Assembly: GCF_001941625.1 (NCBI RefSeq) | Contig: NZ_CP016076.1 | Coordinates: 6,184,001-6,248,000 of the forward strand | Length of the DNA: 64,000 bases | Direction: 5' to 3' | Source of the DNA: Actinoalloteichus fjordicus | GTDB taxonomy: Bacteria > Actinomycetota > Actinomycetes > Mycobacteriales > Pseudonocardiaceae | Made by a program: the position numbers and the translations under genes | In this document: positions 6,558-15,705 of the stretch, piece after piece | Position numbering within the stretch: the first letter of the stretch is position 1 | Layout: the number at the start of each line of letters is the position of its first letter | Notes under the pieces: generated by a model | What the model saw: only the letters and a program-made list of their open reading frames with translations | Database searches by the model: none | What the model was told of the DNA's origin: nothing

Positions 6558-9500
6558 TCAGGCGGTTCAGCGCGGCGAGGGCGGCGGCGGTGAAGCGCGG
6601 TGATCGGGCGCGGGTCGCGATCGTGTGTGCCTGTCGGTAGTGGTCTGCTGCCCGTTCGACCTGTCCCAGGGCGGCGGCGAGGTGACCGAGGTGTTGTGCG
6701 GTGGGGCCGAGGGTGAGCAGCCCGCTGCCTGCCCCCGCGAGTTCTCCTGCAGCCGGGAGCAGTCGTTCATAGAGCCGTGCCATCGTCGGCCGGTCGGCTG
6801 CCCTGATCGCGATCATGGCGTGCAGGCAGGTACGCGCCTCGAACAGCAGATCGGGTGGGGAGTCCGGCACCCTGCCTGCGACGTCGAGCGTCCGAGAGCC
6901 CTCGGCACCGCCCCGCGTTCCGTCGGTGGACGCGGTCAGCGGGCGGGCCCAGCCCGCGTAGGGGCCCCAGTCGACGTCGGCGAGGTCCGACGGCACGGCC
7001 GGGGCGCTGAGACTGAGCAGGGCGAACGGGAGCAGGCCGTCTTCCAGGCCCGACATCCCGCTGCCGGTCAGCCGGGCGGCGGCGGCACGGTAGGCGGCCC
7101 CGGCCTCCGCCGCTTCGCCGGTCACCGCGAGCCGGAGGGCGGCGTACCACTCGGTGAACACGCCGACGAGCGGGAGTTCGTAGCGCTCGGCGAGCCGATC
7201 GACCTCGGCGGCGTGTCGGTCGGCGGCGTCGAGGTCGGCGAGGGCGGCACGGGCCTGGATGAGGATCAGGTGTCCGAGCACCGCGAAGGTCACCAGTCCG
7301 TCGTGGCTCGCCGCGAGCGCGAGCAGCTCCTCGCCCATCGCGGCGCGCTGCGGAGCCAGGCCCGCTCGGCGGAAGGCCTGCATGAAACGGCCGTTGAGGG
7401 CGTAGGCGAGCAGAGCGGGATCGCCGACACGGCGGGCGATGGTCTCGGCCTCCCGCGCCGCCTCCTCTCCGCGTGGGCCGGCGTCGGCGCGACGCTCCAT
7501 CGCGATGGTGATCAGAAGGCGAGCCCGCTCGACGACCCGGTCTGCGGGCAGGACCGGCAGCGTGCGTTCGGCGGCGGCCGTGACCGACGCCGACAACGCG
7601 GGGTCGTCGTTGGCCGTCCAGATCGCGGGCACGTCGAAGGAGCCGATCACCTCTGCGGTCAGCAGCGGATCGCCGAGGCGCTCCGCCACGTCGATCGCCT
7701 CGGCACGGTGCCTGCGGGAGGACCCCAGGTCGCCGGTCACCGCCATCGCCTTGACGAGGCCCATGACGGCCGTGAGTCGATCGCGGGGGTCGCCGTCCGC
7801 GCGGTCCAGGGCGGTGACCGTCTCCTGCCACCACCGGGCCGCCTCGTGCGGCACGAGACGCTGCTCCGCCCGGAGCGCCGAGGCGCGGGTGTACCGCGCC
7901 GTCCGGGCTGCGGGCACCCGGCCGCCCGCTCGCAGGAGGTGATAGGCGATCGTCTCCACGGCGCCGGGGCGGGTCGCCTCGATGATCTCGGCGACGGCCG
8001 CATGCCAGGCTGCCCGGCGCGCACGAGGAACGTCCTCGTAGAGCGCCTCGCGGACCAGCGCGTGGGCGAACCACACCCGGTCGGCGTCCAGCTCGACGAG
8101 GAAGCCCGCCAGCAGCGCCGACTCGACCGAGTCCAGGACCAGCTGCTCGTCCCCGACGAGAGAGGTCAGCACGTCGAGTTCGACCTCGAGCCCGATGATC
8201 GCGGCCTGCCGCAGCGGGGTCCGCGCCTGCTCGGGAAGTCTGGTGAGCCGGTGGCGGATGACGTCCCGCACTCCTGCGGGCACCGCGAGCGCCGCCCGAT
8301 CTCTCGGGTCCGCGCCGACTCCTGCCTGCGCACCGGTGTCGCCCTCCCAGAGGCGGATCAGTTCGCGCACGAAGAACGGGTTGCCGGAGCTGCGGCGATG
8401 AATCAGCTGCGCGTCGCGGGCGGACGGCTCGCGGCTGGTGACCGCCGAGATCAGCTCGCGTACCTGTGGTTCGGTCAGCCCGCCGAGGTAGATCCGGATC
8501 GGTTCGCTGCGGGCGGCGCGGCCCAGCGCCTCGGTCAGGGCGCCGGTGATCTCGGTCGACCGGTACGTGCCGAGGATCAGCACCGGGCCGAGGTCGCGAT
8601 CAGCCGCGAAGGAGGTCAGCAGGGCGAGGGTTTCCTCGTCCGCCCAGTGCAGGTCGTCGAAGACCAGCAGGACCGGTCCGTTCGCGGCGATGCGGTTGGT
8701 CGAGGCGGCGATCGCGCGATGGCGATGAAATCGGGCCGAGACGGGATCGTCGGCCGCGGACGGGGGCGACGGCCAGGCGGCGGGCGGGTCCCCGATGGCG
8801 AGGCCGAGGACGTCGGGGTCGGGTTCTGCCTGCTCGGCGTGGCCGGTGGCGGCGTGTGCGCGGGCAGCGGCATCCGCGACGGCGGAGCCCGCCTCGGCCA
8901 CCGGGCCGTCGCCGAACGCGGCCCCGTGCCCTGCCTGGACGAGGCCCGCGCGCACCTGCGTCCACGGCCAGGCCGACGGGGCGCCGCGCTGCTCCGGACT
9001 GGCACCCCAGGCGTGGGTCCAGCCGAGGGCGGCGAGCCGGGCGGTCAGCACCCGGGCCAGCACGGTCTTGCCCGCGCCCGCCTCTCCGGACAGCAGCACG
9101 AGGCGCGGCAGGCCGGTCTCGGCGACGGCCGCCGAGGTCGCGATCAGCTCGGCCAGCTCGGCGGACCTGCCGACGAACGGAGGCTCGGCCGGATGCGGCT
9201 CGCCGACGGACGCCAGGCCGGGGCCGGGTGTCTCCTCGGTCGGCGGCGCCGCCGGGGCCGAGGTGCGGGGGTGTGACGGAGGACCGGGACGAGCCGCCCC
9301 GTGAGGCCGAGCGTCGAGGTGCGGCGCCTGGGCGAGGATGTCCGACTCCAGCCGTCGCAGGTCCTCGCCGGGGTCCACGCCGAGTTCGGAGCGCAGCGTC
9401 TCCCTGGCCCGGCGCAGCGCGGCCAGCGCATCGCCCTGGCGCCCTGCTCGATACAACGCCAGCGCGAGCAGTCGCCAGCCGTCCTCCCGCAGCGGATGCT

Positions 9501-10074
9501 CCGCGACGTGCGCATCGAGATCGGGCACCGCCTCGGCGGCCCGACCCGAGGCGACGGCCGCCTCGGCGCGGCGGACCACGGCCAGCAGGCGCAGTTCCCC
9601 GAGCCTGCTCGCCTCGCCACGCGCCCAGTCCTGCTCGGCGAACTCGGCGTAGGCAGGCCCTCGCCAGAGTCCGAGCGCCTCGTTCAGCAGTACGCGGGCC
9701 GCGGCGGCCCGGCCGTCGGCGAGGAGCGCGGCGGACTCGACGACTGCGCGCTCGAAACGCCAGGCGTCCACCGCCGACGGCTCGGCCCGCAGCGCATAAC
9801 CGGGCGACGACGTGACCAGCAGCCGGGACGGGGTCCGAGCGGGGCGCTGGGGCTCCAGGGCCTTGCGCAGCGCTCCCACGAAGGTCTGGACGGCACCGAG
9901 CGCCCCGGCGGGCGGGTCGGTCCAGAGATCGTCGATGAGCCAGGTGACCGGAACCGTCCGGCCTCTGGCGACGAGCAGCCGGGCCAGCACCGCGCGATGC
10001 CGCAGGCCACGGAGGTCGACCGGCCCCTGCTGGTTCGCGGCCTCCAACGGGCCGAGCACCCCGAAAGTCACCAT
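6544..10074 (-). CDS. SARP/AfsR-type transcriptional regulator with ATPase and TPR-like region
   Basis: 1176 residues. Residues ~1-95 form an OmpR-type winged helix (FGVLGPLEA ... RHRAVLARLLV). Residues ~100-250 are the bacterial transcriptional activation domain (FERAVVESAALLADGR ... REDGWRLLALALYRAGRQ). After a Pro/Ala linker an AAA/STAND module has Walker A GEAGAGKT (Lys336) and Walker B VLLVFDDLHWAD (~residue 470). The C-terminal half is helical and TPR-like. Such regulators activate secondary-metabolism or stress genes by binding direct repeats spaced one helical turn apart. Four CTGATC repeats with that spacing lie just upstream, between this gene and the divergent hydrolase. The C-terminus (RACP-stop) comes from a MITE-like insertion, so the ancestral protein may have been longer. 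Confidence 0.88.
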   Translation of the reverse strand: MVTFGVLGPLEAANQQGPVDLRGLRHRAVLARLLVARGRTVPVTWLIDDLWTDPPAGALGAVQTFVGALRKALEPQRPARTPSRLLVTSSPGYALRAEPSAVDAWRFERAVVESAALLADGRAAAARVLLNEALGLWRGPAYAEFAEQDWARGEASRLGELRLLAVVRRAEAAVASGRAAEAVPDLDAHVAEHPLREDGWRLLALALYRAGRQGDALAALRRARETLRSELGVDPGEDLRRLESDILAQAPHLDARPHGAARPGPPSHPRTSAPAAPPTEETPGPGLASVGEPHPAEPPFVGRSAELAELIATSAAVAETGLPRLVLLSGEAGAGKTVLARVLTARLAALGWTHAWGASPEQRGAPSAWPWTQVRAGLVQAGHGAAFGDGPVAEAGSAVADAAARAHAATGHAEQAEPDPDVLGLAIGDPPAAWPSPPSAADDPVSARFHRHRAIAASTNRIAANGPVLLVFDDLHWADEETLALLTSFAADRDLGPVLILGTYRSTEITGALTEALGRAARSEPIRIYLGGLTEPQVRELISAVTSREPSARDAQLIHRRSSGNPFFVRELIRLWEGDTGAQAGVGADPRDRAALAVPAGVRDVIRHRLTRLPEQARTPLRQAAIIGLEVELDVLTSLVGDEQLVLDSVESALLAGFLVELDADRVWFAHALVREALYEDVPRARRAAWHAAVAEIIEATRPGAVETIAYHLLRAGGRVPAARTARYTRASALRAEQRLVPHEAARWWQETVTALDRADGDPRDRLTAVMGLVKAMAVTGDLGSSRRHRAEAIDVAERLGDPLLTAEVIGSFDVPAIWTANDDPALSASVTAAAERTLPVLPADRVVERARLLITIAMERRADAGPRGEEAAREAETIARRVGDPALLAYALNGRFMQAFRRAGLAPQRAAMGEELLALAASHDGLVTFAVLGHLILIQARAALADLDAADRHAAEVDRLAERYELPLVGVFTEWYAALRLAVTGEAAEAGAAYRAAAARLTGSGMSGLEDGLLPFALLSLSAPAVPSDLADVDWGPYAGWARPLTASTDGTRGGAEGSRTLDVAGRVPDSPPDLLFEARTCLHAMIAIRAADRPTMARLYERLLPAAGELAGAGSGLLTLGPTAQHLGHLAAALGQVERAADHYRQAHTIATRARSPRFTAAALAALNRLRACP

Positions 10075-10128
10075 CGCCGCCCAACCTAGCCGCCCCGGCG
10101 CCCCTCGGCGGGGCGGCCGGGTCGGCGG

Positions 10129-10166
10129 CTGATCCGGCACTGATCGCGGCTGATCGGCCGCTGATC
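10129..10166. promoter_or_regulatory. Four CTGATC direct repeats at 10-11-bp intervals (candidate SARP operator)
   Basis: CTGATC occurs at 10129-10134, 10140-10145, 10150-10155 and 10161-10166, i.e. with 11, 10 and 11-bp periods, on one face of the helix. SARP proteins are known to bind short direct repeats with ~11-bp period near the -35 region. The array is 53 bp before the hydrolase start and 55 bp upstream of the SARP gene's own start, so it could control both. Confidence 0.6.
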
Positions 10167-10218
10167 GAGGGCCGAGAGGGTGCCTTCGTACGAGCGAACA
10201 GGTTAGAAGGGATTCGAC

Positions 10219-11097
10219 ATGACACCGCAGATCACCGGTTTCACCCGGCAGCAGGTGGCCGTCGCCGACGGGGTGACGCTCAACGTCGCCGTGGGCGGTT
10301 CGGGTCGCCCCGTCGTGCTCCTGCACGGCTTCCCCCAGACTCACCTGATGTGGCGGCACGTCGCCGCCGACCTGGCCGCCGATCACCTGGTGATCTGTCC
10401 CGACCTGCGCGGCTACGGCGACAGCGACAAGCCCGTCGACACCGACGGGCAGACCTACTCCAAGCGCACGATGGCCGCCGACGTCGTCGCGCTCGCCGAG
10501 GCGCTCGGGCAGGACCGTTTCGCACTGGCGGGTCATGATCGGGGTGCGCTGGTCGCCATCCGCGCCGGGCTGGACCACCCCGACAAGATCACGCACCTTG
10601 CCTCGCTGGACGTCCTGCCGACGCTGGACATGTGGGACGTCATGCACGGCGCCTCCGCCTCGGTCGGCTTTCACCTCTACCTGATGGCGCAGCCGCCGGG
10701 CCTGCCGGAGGCCATGATCAGCGGCGCGGCGGACGCCTTCTTCGGACACTTCCTCGACGAGTGGGCCACCGATCCGACGGCGATCCCCGCCGACGTCCGT
10801 GCCGCCTACCTCGCGGCAGCCCGCGCGGCGATCCCCTCCATCGTCGCCGACTATCGGGCTTCGGCGACCGTCGACGTCGAGCACGACGAGGCCGACCGCG
10901 AGGCAGGCAACCAGCTGCGGATGCCCGTCACCGTGCTGCAACAGGACTGGGGAGCGGCGCTCGGCTTCGACGCCGTGAGCCGCTGGCGTGCCTGGTCCTC
11001 GGACCTGACGCACGAGACGGTGTCCTGCGGGCACTTCATGGCCGAGGAGGGCCCCGCCGAGGTGGTCCGTGCCCTTCGCGACCTGCTCGCCAGGTAG
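10219..11097 (+). CDS. Alpha/beta hydrolase of the haloacetate dehalogenase/epoxide hydrolase group
   Basis: 292 residues; AGAAGGG (10205-10211) precedes ATG by 7 nt. Visible motifs are the oxyanion HGFPQTH (35-42), the nucleophile elbow G-H-D-R-G with Asp107 as predicted nucleophile, DLRGYGDSDKP, and a C-terminal CGHFMAEE with the predicted catalytic His. An Asp nucleophile followed by Arg is typical of fluoroacetate/haloacetate dehalogenases, but the second carboxylate-binding Arg of that family (D-R-x-x-R) is Leu here. Halocarboxylate activity is therefore doubtful and an ester or epoxide substrate equally possible. It is divergent from, and probably regulated by, the SARP gene. Confidence 0.82.
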   Translation: MTPQITGFTRQQVAVADGVTLNVAVGGSGRPVVLLHGFPQTHLMWRHVAADLAADHLVICPDLRGYGDSDKPVDTDGQTYSKRTMAADVVALAEALGQDRFALAGHDRGALVAIRAGLDHPDKITHLASLDVLPTLDMWDVMHGASASVGFHLYLMAQPPGLPEAMISGAADAFFGHFLDEWATDPTAIPADVRAAYLAAARAAIPSIVADYRASATVDVEHDEADREAGNQLRMPVTVLQQDWGAALGFDAVSRWRAWSSDLTHETVSCGHFMAEEGPAEVVRALRDLLAR

Positions 11098-11435
11098 GTC
11101 GCGCGTCCGGCACCGCCGCCGTCGCAGTGGACCAGCGGGCTGCGGGCGCGGACCGCGCCGGGGCAGGCGCCGTTCTCCGAGCCGAGACGGGTCGAATCCG
11201 CCGTTCCCGGCCCGGAACGGGTCCTCGACCGCGTCCGCGCCGGGTGAATCGTCGCGGTTCGGCCCCGAGGCGACCGCAGGCCTGGTTTCCTACTGCCTGC
11301 GCACCCGCCGGGAACCACTCGCCCCGACCACGGTCCGGGGCAGTCGTCGGCGGCGGTGCCTCGGCGACCGGGTGGGGGCCGACGCGAGGCCACCGCCGGG
11401 GTGTGGCGGCTGGTGGCGGCGAAGCGGGAGGCCGG
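11098..11435. other. Intergenic region upstream of the PucR-type regulator
   Basis: 338 bp of uniformly GC-rich sequence. I see no gene, strong hairpin or repeat. Confidence 0.5.
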
Positions 11436-13052
11436 ATGATCACGGTATCGGGTGTGGTGGACCGGATGGGCGCCACGCTGTTGCGGTCCAGGTCGGCGAC
11501 CGGCCTCGGCCGCCAGGTCGCGGACGTGGTCATCGTCGAGCCCGGCGACGCGCCGAGTCCGGGAGCCGGCGAGCTGTTGCTGGGCGTCGCGGTGACGGCG
11601 GCGGCCGGGGCCTCGGCCCTGGTCCGAGCCTGCGCGGAACACCATGCCGCCGGGGTGCTGCTCAAGCCGCCGCTCGCGGCAGACCCGGAACTGCGCGCGC
11701 TGGCCGAGCGGTTGGGCACCGCGCTGGTGGAGGTGTCCTCCGATGCGGCCTGGGCTCAGGTGACCTGGCTGCTGCGCACCGTCCTGGACGCGGCGGCGTT
11801 GTCGGACTCCGAGGTCGCCGAGCCCCGAGGCGATCACGGCGCCGCGGCGGGCGACCTCTTCACCCTGGCCGACGTCGTGGCGGCGATCGTCGACGCGCCG
11901 GTCACGATCGAGGACGCTCAGTCCAGGGTGGTGGCGTACTCGGCGCGGCAGGATCGGACAGACCCGGCGCGGGTGGCCACCATCATGGGCAGGCGGGTGC
12001 CCAACGACGTCCTGGCCAGGTTCCGATCTCGAGGAGTCTTCCGCAAGCTCAGCCGAGGTCGCAGCACGGTCTTCGTGCCCGCGCAGCCCGACGGCACGCT
12101 GCCCCGGTTGATCGTGCCGATCCGGATGGGCGGCGAGCTGCTCGGCTCGATGTGGGCGGTCGTGCCGGGTCCGGTGACGGCCGAGCGTGCACTGGCCTTC
12201 GCGGACGCGGGTCCGGTGGTGGCGCTGCGGCTGCTGCGGTGGCGCGCCACGGTCGACGCCGACTCGGCACGACACACCGAGCAGGTGCGGCTGCTGCTGC
12301 ACGGCGGCGAGGGCTGGCGGGCGGCGGCCGCCGAGCTGGGCTGCGACTCCGGACGGCATCGAGTCGTCGCGATCGACGCGGCAGGCCCGCAGGCGACGCC
12401 AGCGGCCCCGGGGTCGCCTGCGGCAGAAGGTGCGCGGCTGGCCATGCGACAGCACCTCGTCAGGGGGATCGGCCGGGCCCCGGTGGTCGCGGAACTCGGC
12501 GGGGTGCTCTACGCGGTGATCGCCCAGCGGGCGGGCGGCAGCGGGCATGATGCCCTGCGCGACTCGCCGCTGGAGCCCGCGAACCCGGTGGCGCTGGCGG
12601 TGGGAACAGCCGTCGAGGCGGGCGAGCTGTCACGGTCGCGGGAACAGGCAGCTGAGCTGCTGGGCCTGTTGCGCGCCGGGCTGCTGCCGGGGGTGGTCGC
12701 CGTCTGGGAGGAGTCCTGGTCCGCGCTCGTCCTGCACCGGCTCGCCTCGGCGGCGGCCAGGGTCGATCTCGACGAGCTGGGCCCGCTGCGCGAGCTGGCG
12801 GCGCAGGACGCTCGGCACGGCACCCATCATCTGGCGACCCTGTACGCCTGGCTGCGGCATCCGGGAGACCCGAGAAAGGCGGGCGCCGAACTCGGCATCC
12901 ATCCCAACACCCTGCGCTATCGGCTCAAACGACTCCACGGTGTGACCGACATCGATCTGACTGACCCCGAGGTGCGACTCGCACTGGTGACGCAACTCAC
13001 GGTGCGTCATTGGGGTCGACCTGGATCCGGCCCCTTGTCCGCCCAGGACTAA
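11436..13052 (+). CDS. PucR-family transcriptional regulator
   Basis: 538 residues; GGGAGG (11426-11431) lies 4 nt before ATG. The N-terminal ~130 residues resemble the purine-catabolism regulatory domain (LLLGVAVTAAAGASALVRAC). A GAF-like middle region follows (IVDAPVTIEDAQSRVVAYSA ... RLIVPIRMGGELLGSMWAV). The C-terminus is the PucR helix-turn-helix: LATLYAWLRHPGDPRKAGAE, then LGIHPNTLRYRLKRL. The family regulates catabolic genes in response to small metabolites. It is directly upstream of, and co-oriented with, ald, with a 21-bp palindrome between them, so control of alanine dehydrogenase is the likely role (inference from context). Confidence 0.88.
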   Translation: MITVSGVVDRMGATLLRSRSATGLGRQVADVVIVEPGDAPSPGAGELLLGVAVTAAAGASALVRACAEHHAAGVLLKPPLAADPELRALAERLGTALVEVSSDAAWAQVTWLLRTVLDAAALSDSEVAEPRGDHGAAAGDLFTLADVVAAIVDAPVTIEDAQSRVVAYSARQDRTDPARVATIMGRRVPNDVLARFRSRGVFRKLSRGRSTVFVPAQPDGTLPRLIVPIRMGGELLGSMWAVVPGPVTAERALAFADAGPVVALRLLRWRATVDADSARHTEQVRLLLHGGEGWRAAAAELGCDSGRHRVVAIDAAGPQATPAAPGSPAAEGARLAMRQHLVRGIGRAPVVAELGGVLYAVIAQRAGGSGHDALRDSPLEPANPVALAVGTAVEAGELSRSREQAAELLGLLRAGLLPGVVAVWEESWSALVLHRLASAAARVDLDELGPLRELAAQDARHGTHHLATLYAWLRHPGDPRKAGAELGIHPNTLRYRLKRLHGVTDIDLTDPEVRLALVTQLTVRHWGRPGSGPLSAQD

Positions 13053-13111
13053 GGATTCGCTGATCATCCGTGCTGCGGGAACGATGACACGCAGGCAGGC
13101 GAGGCGGCATC

Positions 13112-13132
13112 GTGGCCGCACGCTGCGGCCAC
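13112..13132. promoter_or_regulatory. Perfect 21-bp palindrome between the pucR-like gene and ald
   Basis: Nine-bp arms (GTGGCCGCA / TGCGGCCAC) around a CGC spacer. It lies 60 bp after the regulator's stop and 53 bp before the ald ATG. It could be a PucR operator or a terminator; the lack of a T-run and the position suit an operator. Confidence 0.5.
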
Positions 13133-13184
13133 CGCCGCAGGATCGCCACCCGCACCGCTTGAGACGGAATGGAAGGAATCGACC

Positions 13185-14312
13185 ATGAAGATCGCCGTTC
13201 CCCGTGAGATCAAGAACCACGAGTACCGGGTCGCCCTCACCCCGGCAGGCGTCCATGAGCTGACCGGTCGAGGCCATGAGGTGCTCGTCGAGAGCCAGGC
13301 GGGCAGTGGCTCGGGCATCGCCGACGCGGACTACTCGGCGGCGGGGGCGAAGATCGTCGACTCCGCGGCGGAGGTCTGGGCGCAGGGCGAGCTCGTGTTG
13401 AAGGTCAAGGAGCCGCTCCCGGAGGAGTACCCGAGGCTGCGCCGCGATCAGGTGCTGTTCACGTACCTGCATCTCGCCGGGAGCCGCTCGCTCACCGAGG
13501 CCGTGCTCGCCTCCGGGGTGACCGGCATCGCGTATGAGACCGTGCAGAGCGCGGACCGCACGCTGCCGCTGCTCGCACCGATGTCGGAGGTGGCGGGCAG
13601 GCTGGCCCCGATGGTGGGCATCAACGCCCTCCTGCGCCCGGCGGGCGGACGGGGCATCCTGCCCAGCGGCGTGCCGGGGGTGCCGCCCGCACGGGTCGTC
13701 GTGATCGGGGCCGGGGTCGCGGGTCTCAATGCGGCGAGCATCGCCGTCGGTCTGCAGGCCGACGTCGAACTGCTGGACACCAACGTCGCCCGGCTACGCG
13801 AGATCGACCGCGACTACCGGGGCAGGCTGCGCACCATCACCGCCAACAGCTACACGGTCGCCCAGGCCGTGACCGAGGCGGACCTGGTGATCGGCGCCGT
13901 CCTGGTCCCCGGCGCCAAGGCCCCCAAGCTCGTCGACAACGACCTCGTCGCCCGGATGCGGCCCGGCTCCGTCCTCGTCGACATCTCGATCGACCAGGGC
14001 GGCTGCTTTGCCGACTCCCGCCCGACGACCCACGACGACCCCACCTTCCGTGTGCACGACTCCCTCTTCTACTGCGTCACCAACATGCCCGGCGCCGTCC
14101 CCCACACCTCCACCCACGCCCTCACCAACGTCACGCTGCCCTTCGTGACGAAGCTGGCAGATCAGGGCTGGCGGGCGGCCTGCGCGGCGGATCAGGCCCT
14201 GGCGGGCGGCCTGACCGTGCACGAGGGGGCGTTGATCAACGAAGCGGTGGCCGAGGCGCACTCGATGGAGCGCACCGACCTCGTCGAGGTCCTCGGCACG
14301 TCGAGGACCTGA
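13185..14312 (+). CDS. ald: Alanine dehydrogenase
   Basis: 375 residues, full length. It interconverts L-alanine and pyruvate plus ammonia with NAD(H). The N-terminus MKIAVPREIKNHEYRVALTP is diagnostic. The substrate region contains LVLKVKEPL (catalytic Lys) and TYLHLAGS (catalytic His). The NAD fold has VVVIGAGVAGLNAASIA. The late motifs SVLVDISIDQGGCF and VTNMPGAVPHTSTHALTN are also typical. GGAAGGA (13171-13177) lies 7 nt before ATG. It sits downstream of a PucR regulator and a palindrome, consistent with induction by alanine or nitrogen/oxygen status. Confidence 0.97.
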   Translation: MKIAVPREIKNHEYRVALTPAGVHELTGRGHEVLVESQAGSGSGIADADYSAAGAKIVDSAAEVWAQGELVLKVKEPLPEEYPRLRRDQVLFTYLHLAGSRSLTEAVLASGVTGIAYETVQSADRTLPLLAPMSEVAGRLAPMVGINALLRPAGGRGILPSGVPGVPPARVVVIGAGVAGLNAASIAVGLQADVELLDTNVARLREIDRDYRGRLRTITANSYTVAQAVTEADLVIGAVLVPGAKAPKLVDNDLVARMRPGSVLVDISIDQGGCFADSRPTTHDDPTFRVHDSLFYCVTNMPGAVPHTSTHALTNVTLPFVTKLADQGWRAACAADQALAGGLTVHEGALINEAVAEAHSMERTDLVEVLGTSRT

Positions 14313-14698
14313 GTCGCCGTCGTCGGGCTCGAGACGACCAGCCGGGCCAGTGGGGCCAGCCGGGCCCGACAGCGTGGCGCGACGGTCGCGTGGCCCGGCG
14401 GCGATCAGCCGCCAGGCGGCGCGGTGTCGAGGAACGCCTGCGGACGAAAGCCGCGACGGCGGTCGGATGATGAGATGAGGAACGCGTAGGGGCGGCCCGC
14501 TCAACCAGCCTGGGGGTCACCGGGAGCGAGCCGCCGACACCAGTCTAAGCCCACCGAAGCCCGAAAGCCGAGCCGGACCGGGCGGAAATCGTGATCTCGG
14601 CCGAGAAAGCCCCGTTCAGCCCAGAATCAGTAGGGCAAACGGGTGAATTTTTCTGCACAGGGGTGAAGTAACCGGGTGTCATCGCCGATGTCCCGACG
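14313..14698. other. Intergenic region with a possible terminator
   Basis: A 12-bp imperfect stem (14491-14502 with 14524-14535) could terminate ald. The stretch 14630-14675 is AT-richer (GAATTTTTCTGC) and may hold the promoter of the next gene pair. No gene seen. Confidence 0.4.
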
Positions 14699-15115
14699 AT
14701 GGATGTGGTGGATAACTCAACCGGGGGACAGGCGCCCTCGCCGCTGCCGAATCAGTCGCCCGCGACCGGTGCGGCGCCTGCGGCGGCACTGCCTGCCGAA
14801 CCCGACGCCGAACCCGACGCCGACTGCGGCTGCCGACTCGACACGGCCGACCGGGCCGAGGAGGGGCGCGCGGCGCAGGGTCGGCCCGGTGATCCTTCGA
14901 CCGAGACCGACCCCACGGACGAGGGGCGAGCCTGGTGGGTCGCCTGCCACGACCCGTTCGGCCGAGACCGCTCGGTCACGGTACTGGTCGAGGGCTCCGA
15001 GATCGCCGTCATCTCGCCGCCCGGCGCAGGCGCGGTGATGTCCGCCCGCCAGACGCGGCGGCTGCGCAGCACACTGGACCGCGCGGCCAGGACGGCCGGG
15101 AATCGTCGCCCATGA
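14699..15115 (+). CDS. Small acidic hypothetical protein
   Basis: 138 residues. The first ~75 are Pro/Ala/Asp-rich and probably disordered, with a CGC motif. The folded part is a short beta region (AWWVACHDPFGRDRSVTVLV, EIAVISPPGAGAVMSARQ) and a basic helix (TRRLRSTLDRAAR). I do not recognise a characterised family. It overlaps the next gene by ATGA, so the two are translationally coupled. The start is uncertain; other in-frame GTG codons follow within a few residues. Confidence 0.65.
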   Translation: MDVVDNSTGGQAPSPLPNQSPATGAAPAAALPAEPDAEPDADCGCRLDTADRAEEGRAAQGRPGDPSTETDPTDEGRAWWVACHDPFGRDRSVTVLVEGSEIAVISPPGAGAVMSARQTRRLRSTLDRAARTAGNRRP

Positions 15116-15705
15116 GCGCCACGGAGAAGGCACTCAGGCATGCGGTGCTCGCCCGGCTCACGATGCTCGACGAGGCTGCGGAACGCGAGGACGTCGACAT
15201 CCTGGCGCCACTGGCCCGCGCCGAGCTGCAACGGCTGGCAGACGGCTGGCGGCTGCTGCTGACCGTGCATCAGCCGGACGAGGACGGCCGCTGCCGCGCC
15301 TGCCCGTCCGGCTGGCGACGGCGGCGCTGGCCGTGCAAGGTCTGGCTGCTGGCCCACCGACATCTGATCGGTGACGGCGACACGCACGGGAAACGACGGC
15401 GACCGCTGTCGCGCACGTTCGCCCGCGCCGCAGGCCGCGAGACGGCCGCCGCCGGGAATGAGACGACCGGCCGGGGCGCACCGAACGAGCCGAACCACGG
15501 CGCGCCCGGCATCGCCGAGGTCGGGGGCACCACCGTTCCGCCTGTCGAGGCAGACCGGACGGTCGCCGCCGACGCCGCCTCCGCCTCCGCAGGCGACACC
15601 GCACACGGGAGCCTCTCGGCTGCGGCCGCGGGCCCGATTCATCGCGCGAAGGTCGTCGAGCGCACCTCGCCGCTGATCCGCAGGCTCTCCCCGCACGGTC
15701 CCTGA
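15112..15705 (+). CDS. Hypothetical protein with a Cys-rich putative metal-binding segment
   Basis: 197 residues. The N-terminal ~95 residues look folded: a helical region (LRHAVLARLTMLDEAAERED), then GRCRACPSGWRRRRWPCKVW, which has three cysteines (C-x2-C-x11-C) and several Trp/Arg and could bind zinc. The C-terminal ~100 residues are Ala/Gly/Thr-rich and probably disordered. It is coupled to the preceding acidic gene. I infer a paired regulatory or nucleic-acid-binding module; there is no direct evidence of function. Confidence 0.7.
   Translation: MSATEKALRHAVLARLTMLDEAAEREDVDILAPLARAELQRLADGWRLLLTVHQPDEDGRCRACPSGWRRRRWPCKVWLLAHRHLIGDGDTHGKRRRPLSRTFARAAGRETAAAGNETTGRGAPNEPNHGAPGIAEVGGTTVPPVEADRTVAADAASASAGDTAHGSLSAAAAGPIHRAKVVERTSPLIRRLSPHGP

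Noticed and set aside
6625-9276. An 883-codon open frame antisense to the SARP gene
   Set aside because: It mirrors the codon structure of the SARP gene in very GC-rich DNA, has no recognisable motif, and its composition (Gly/Arg/Glu-rich) is typical of an antisense shadow.
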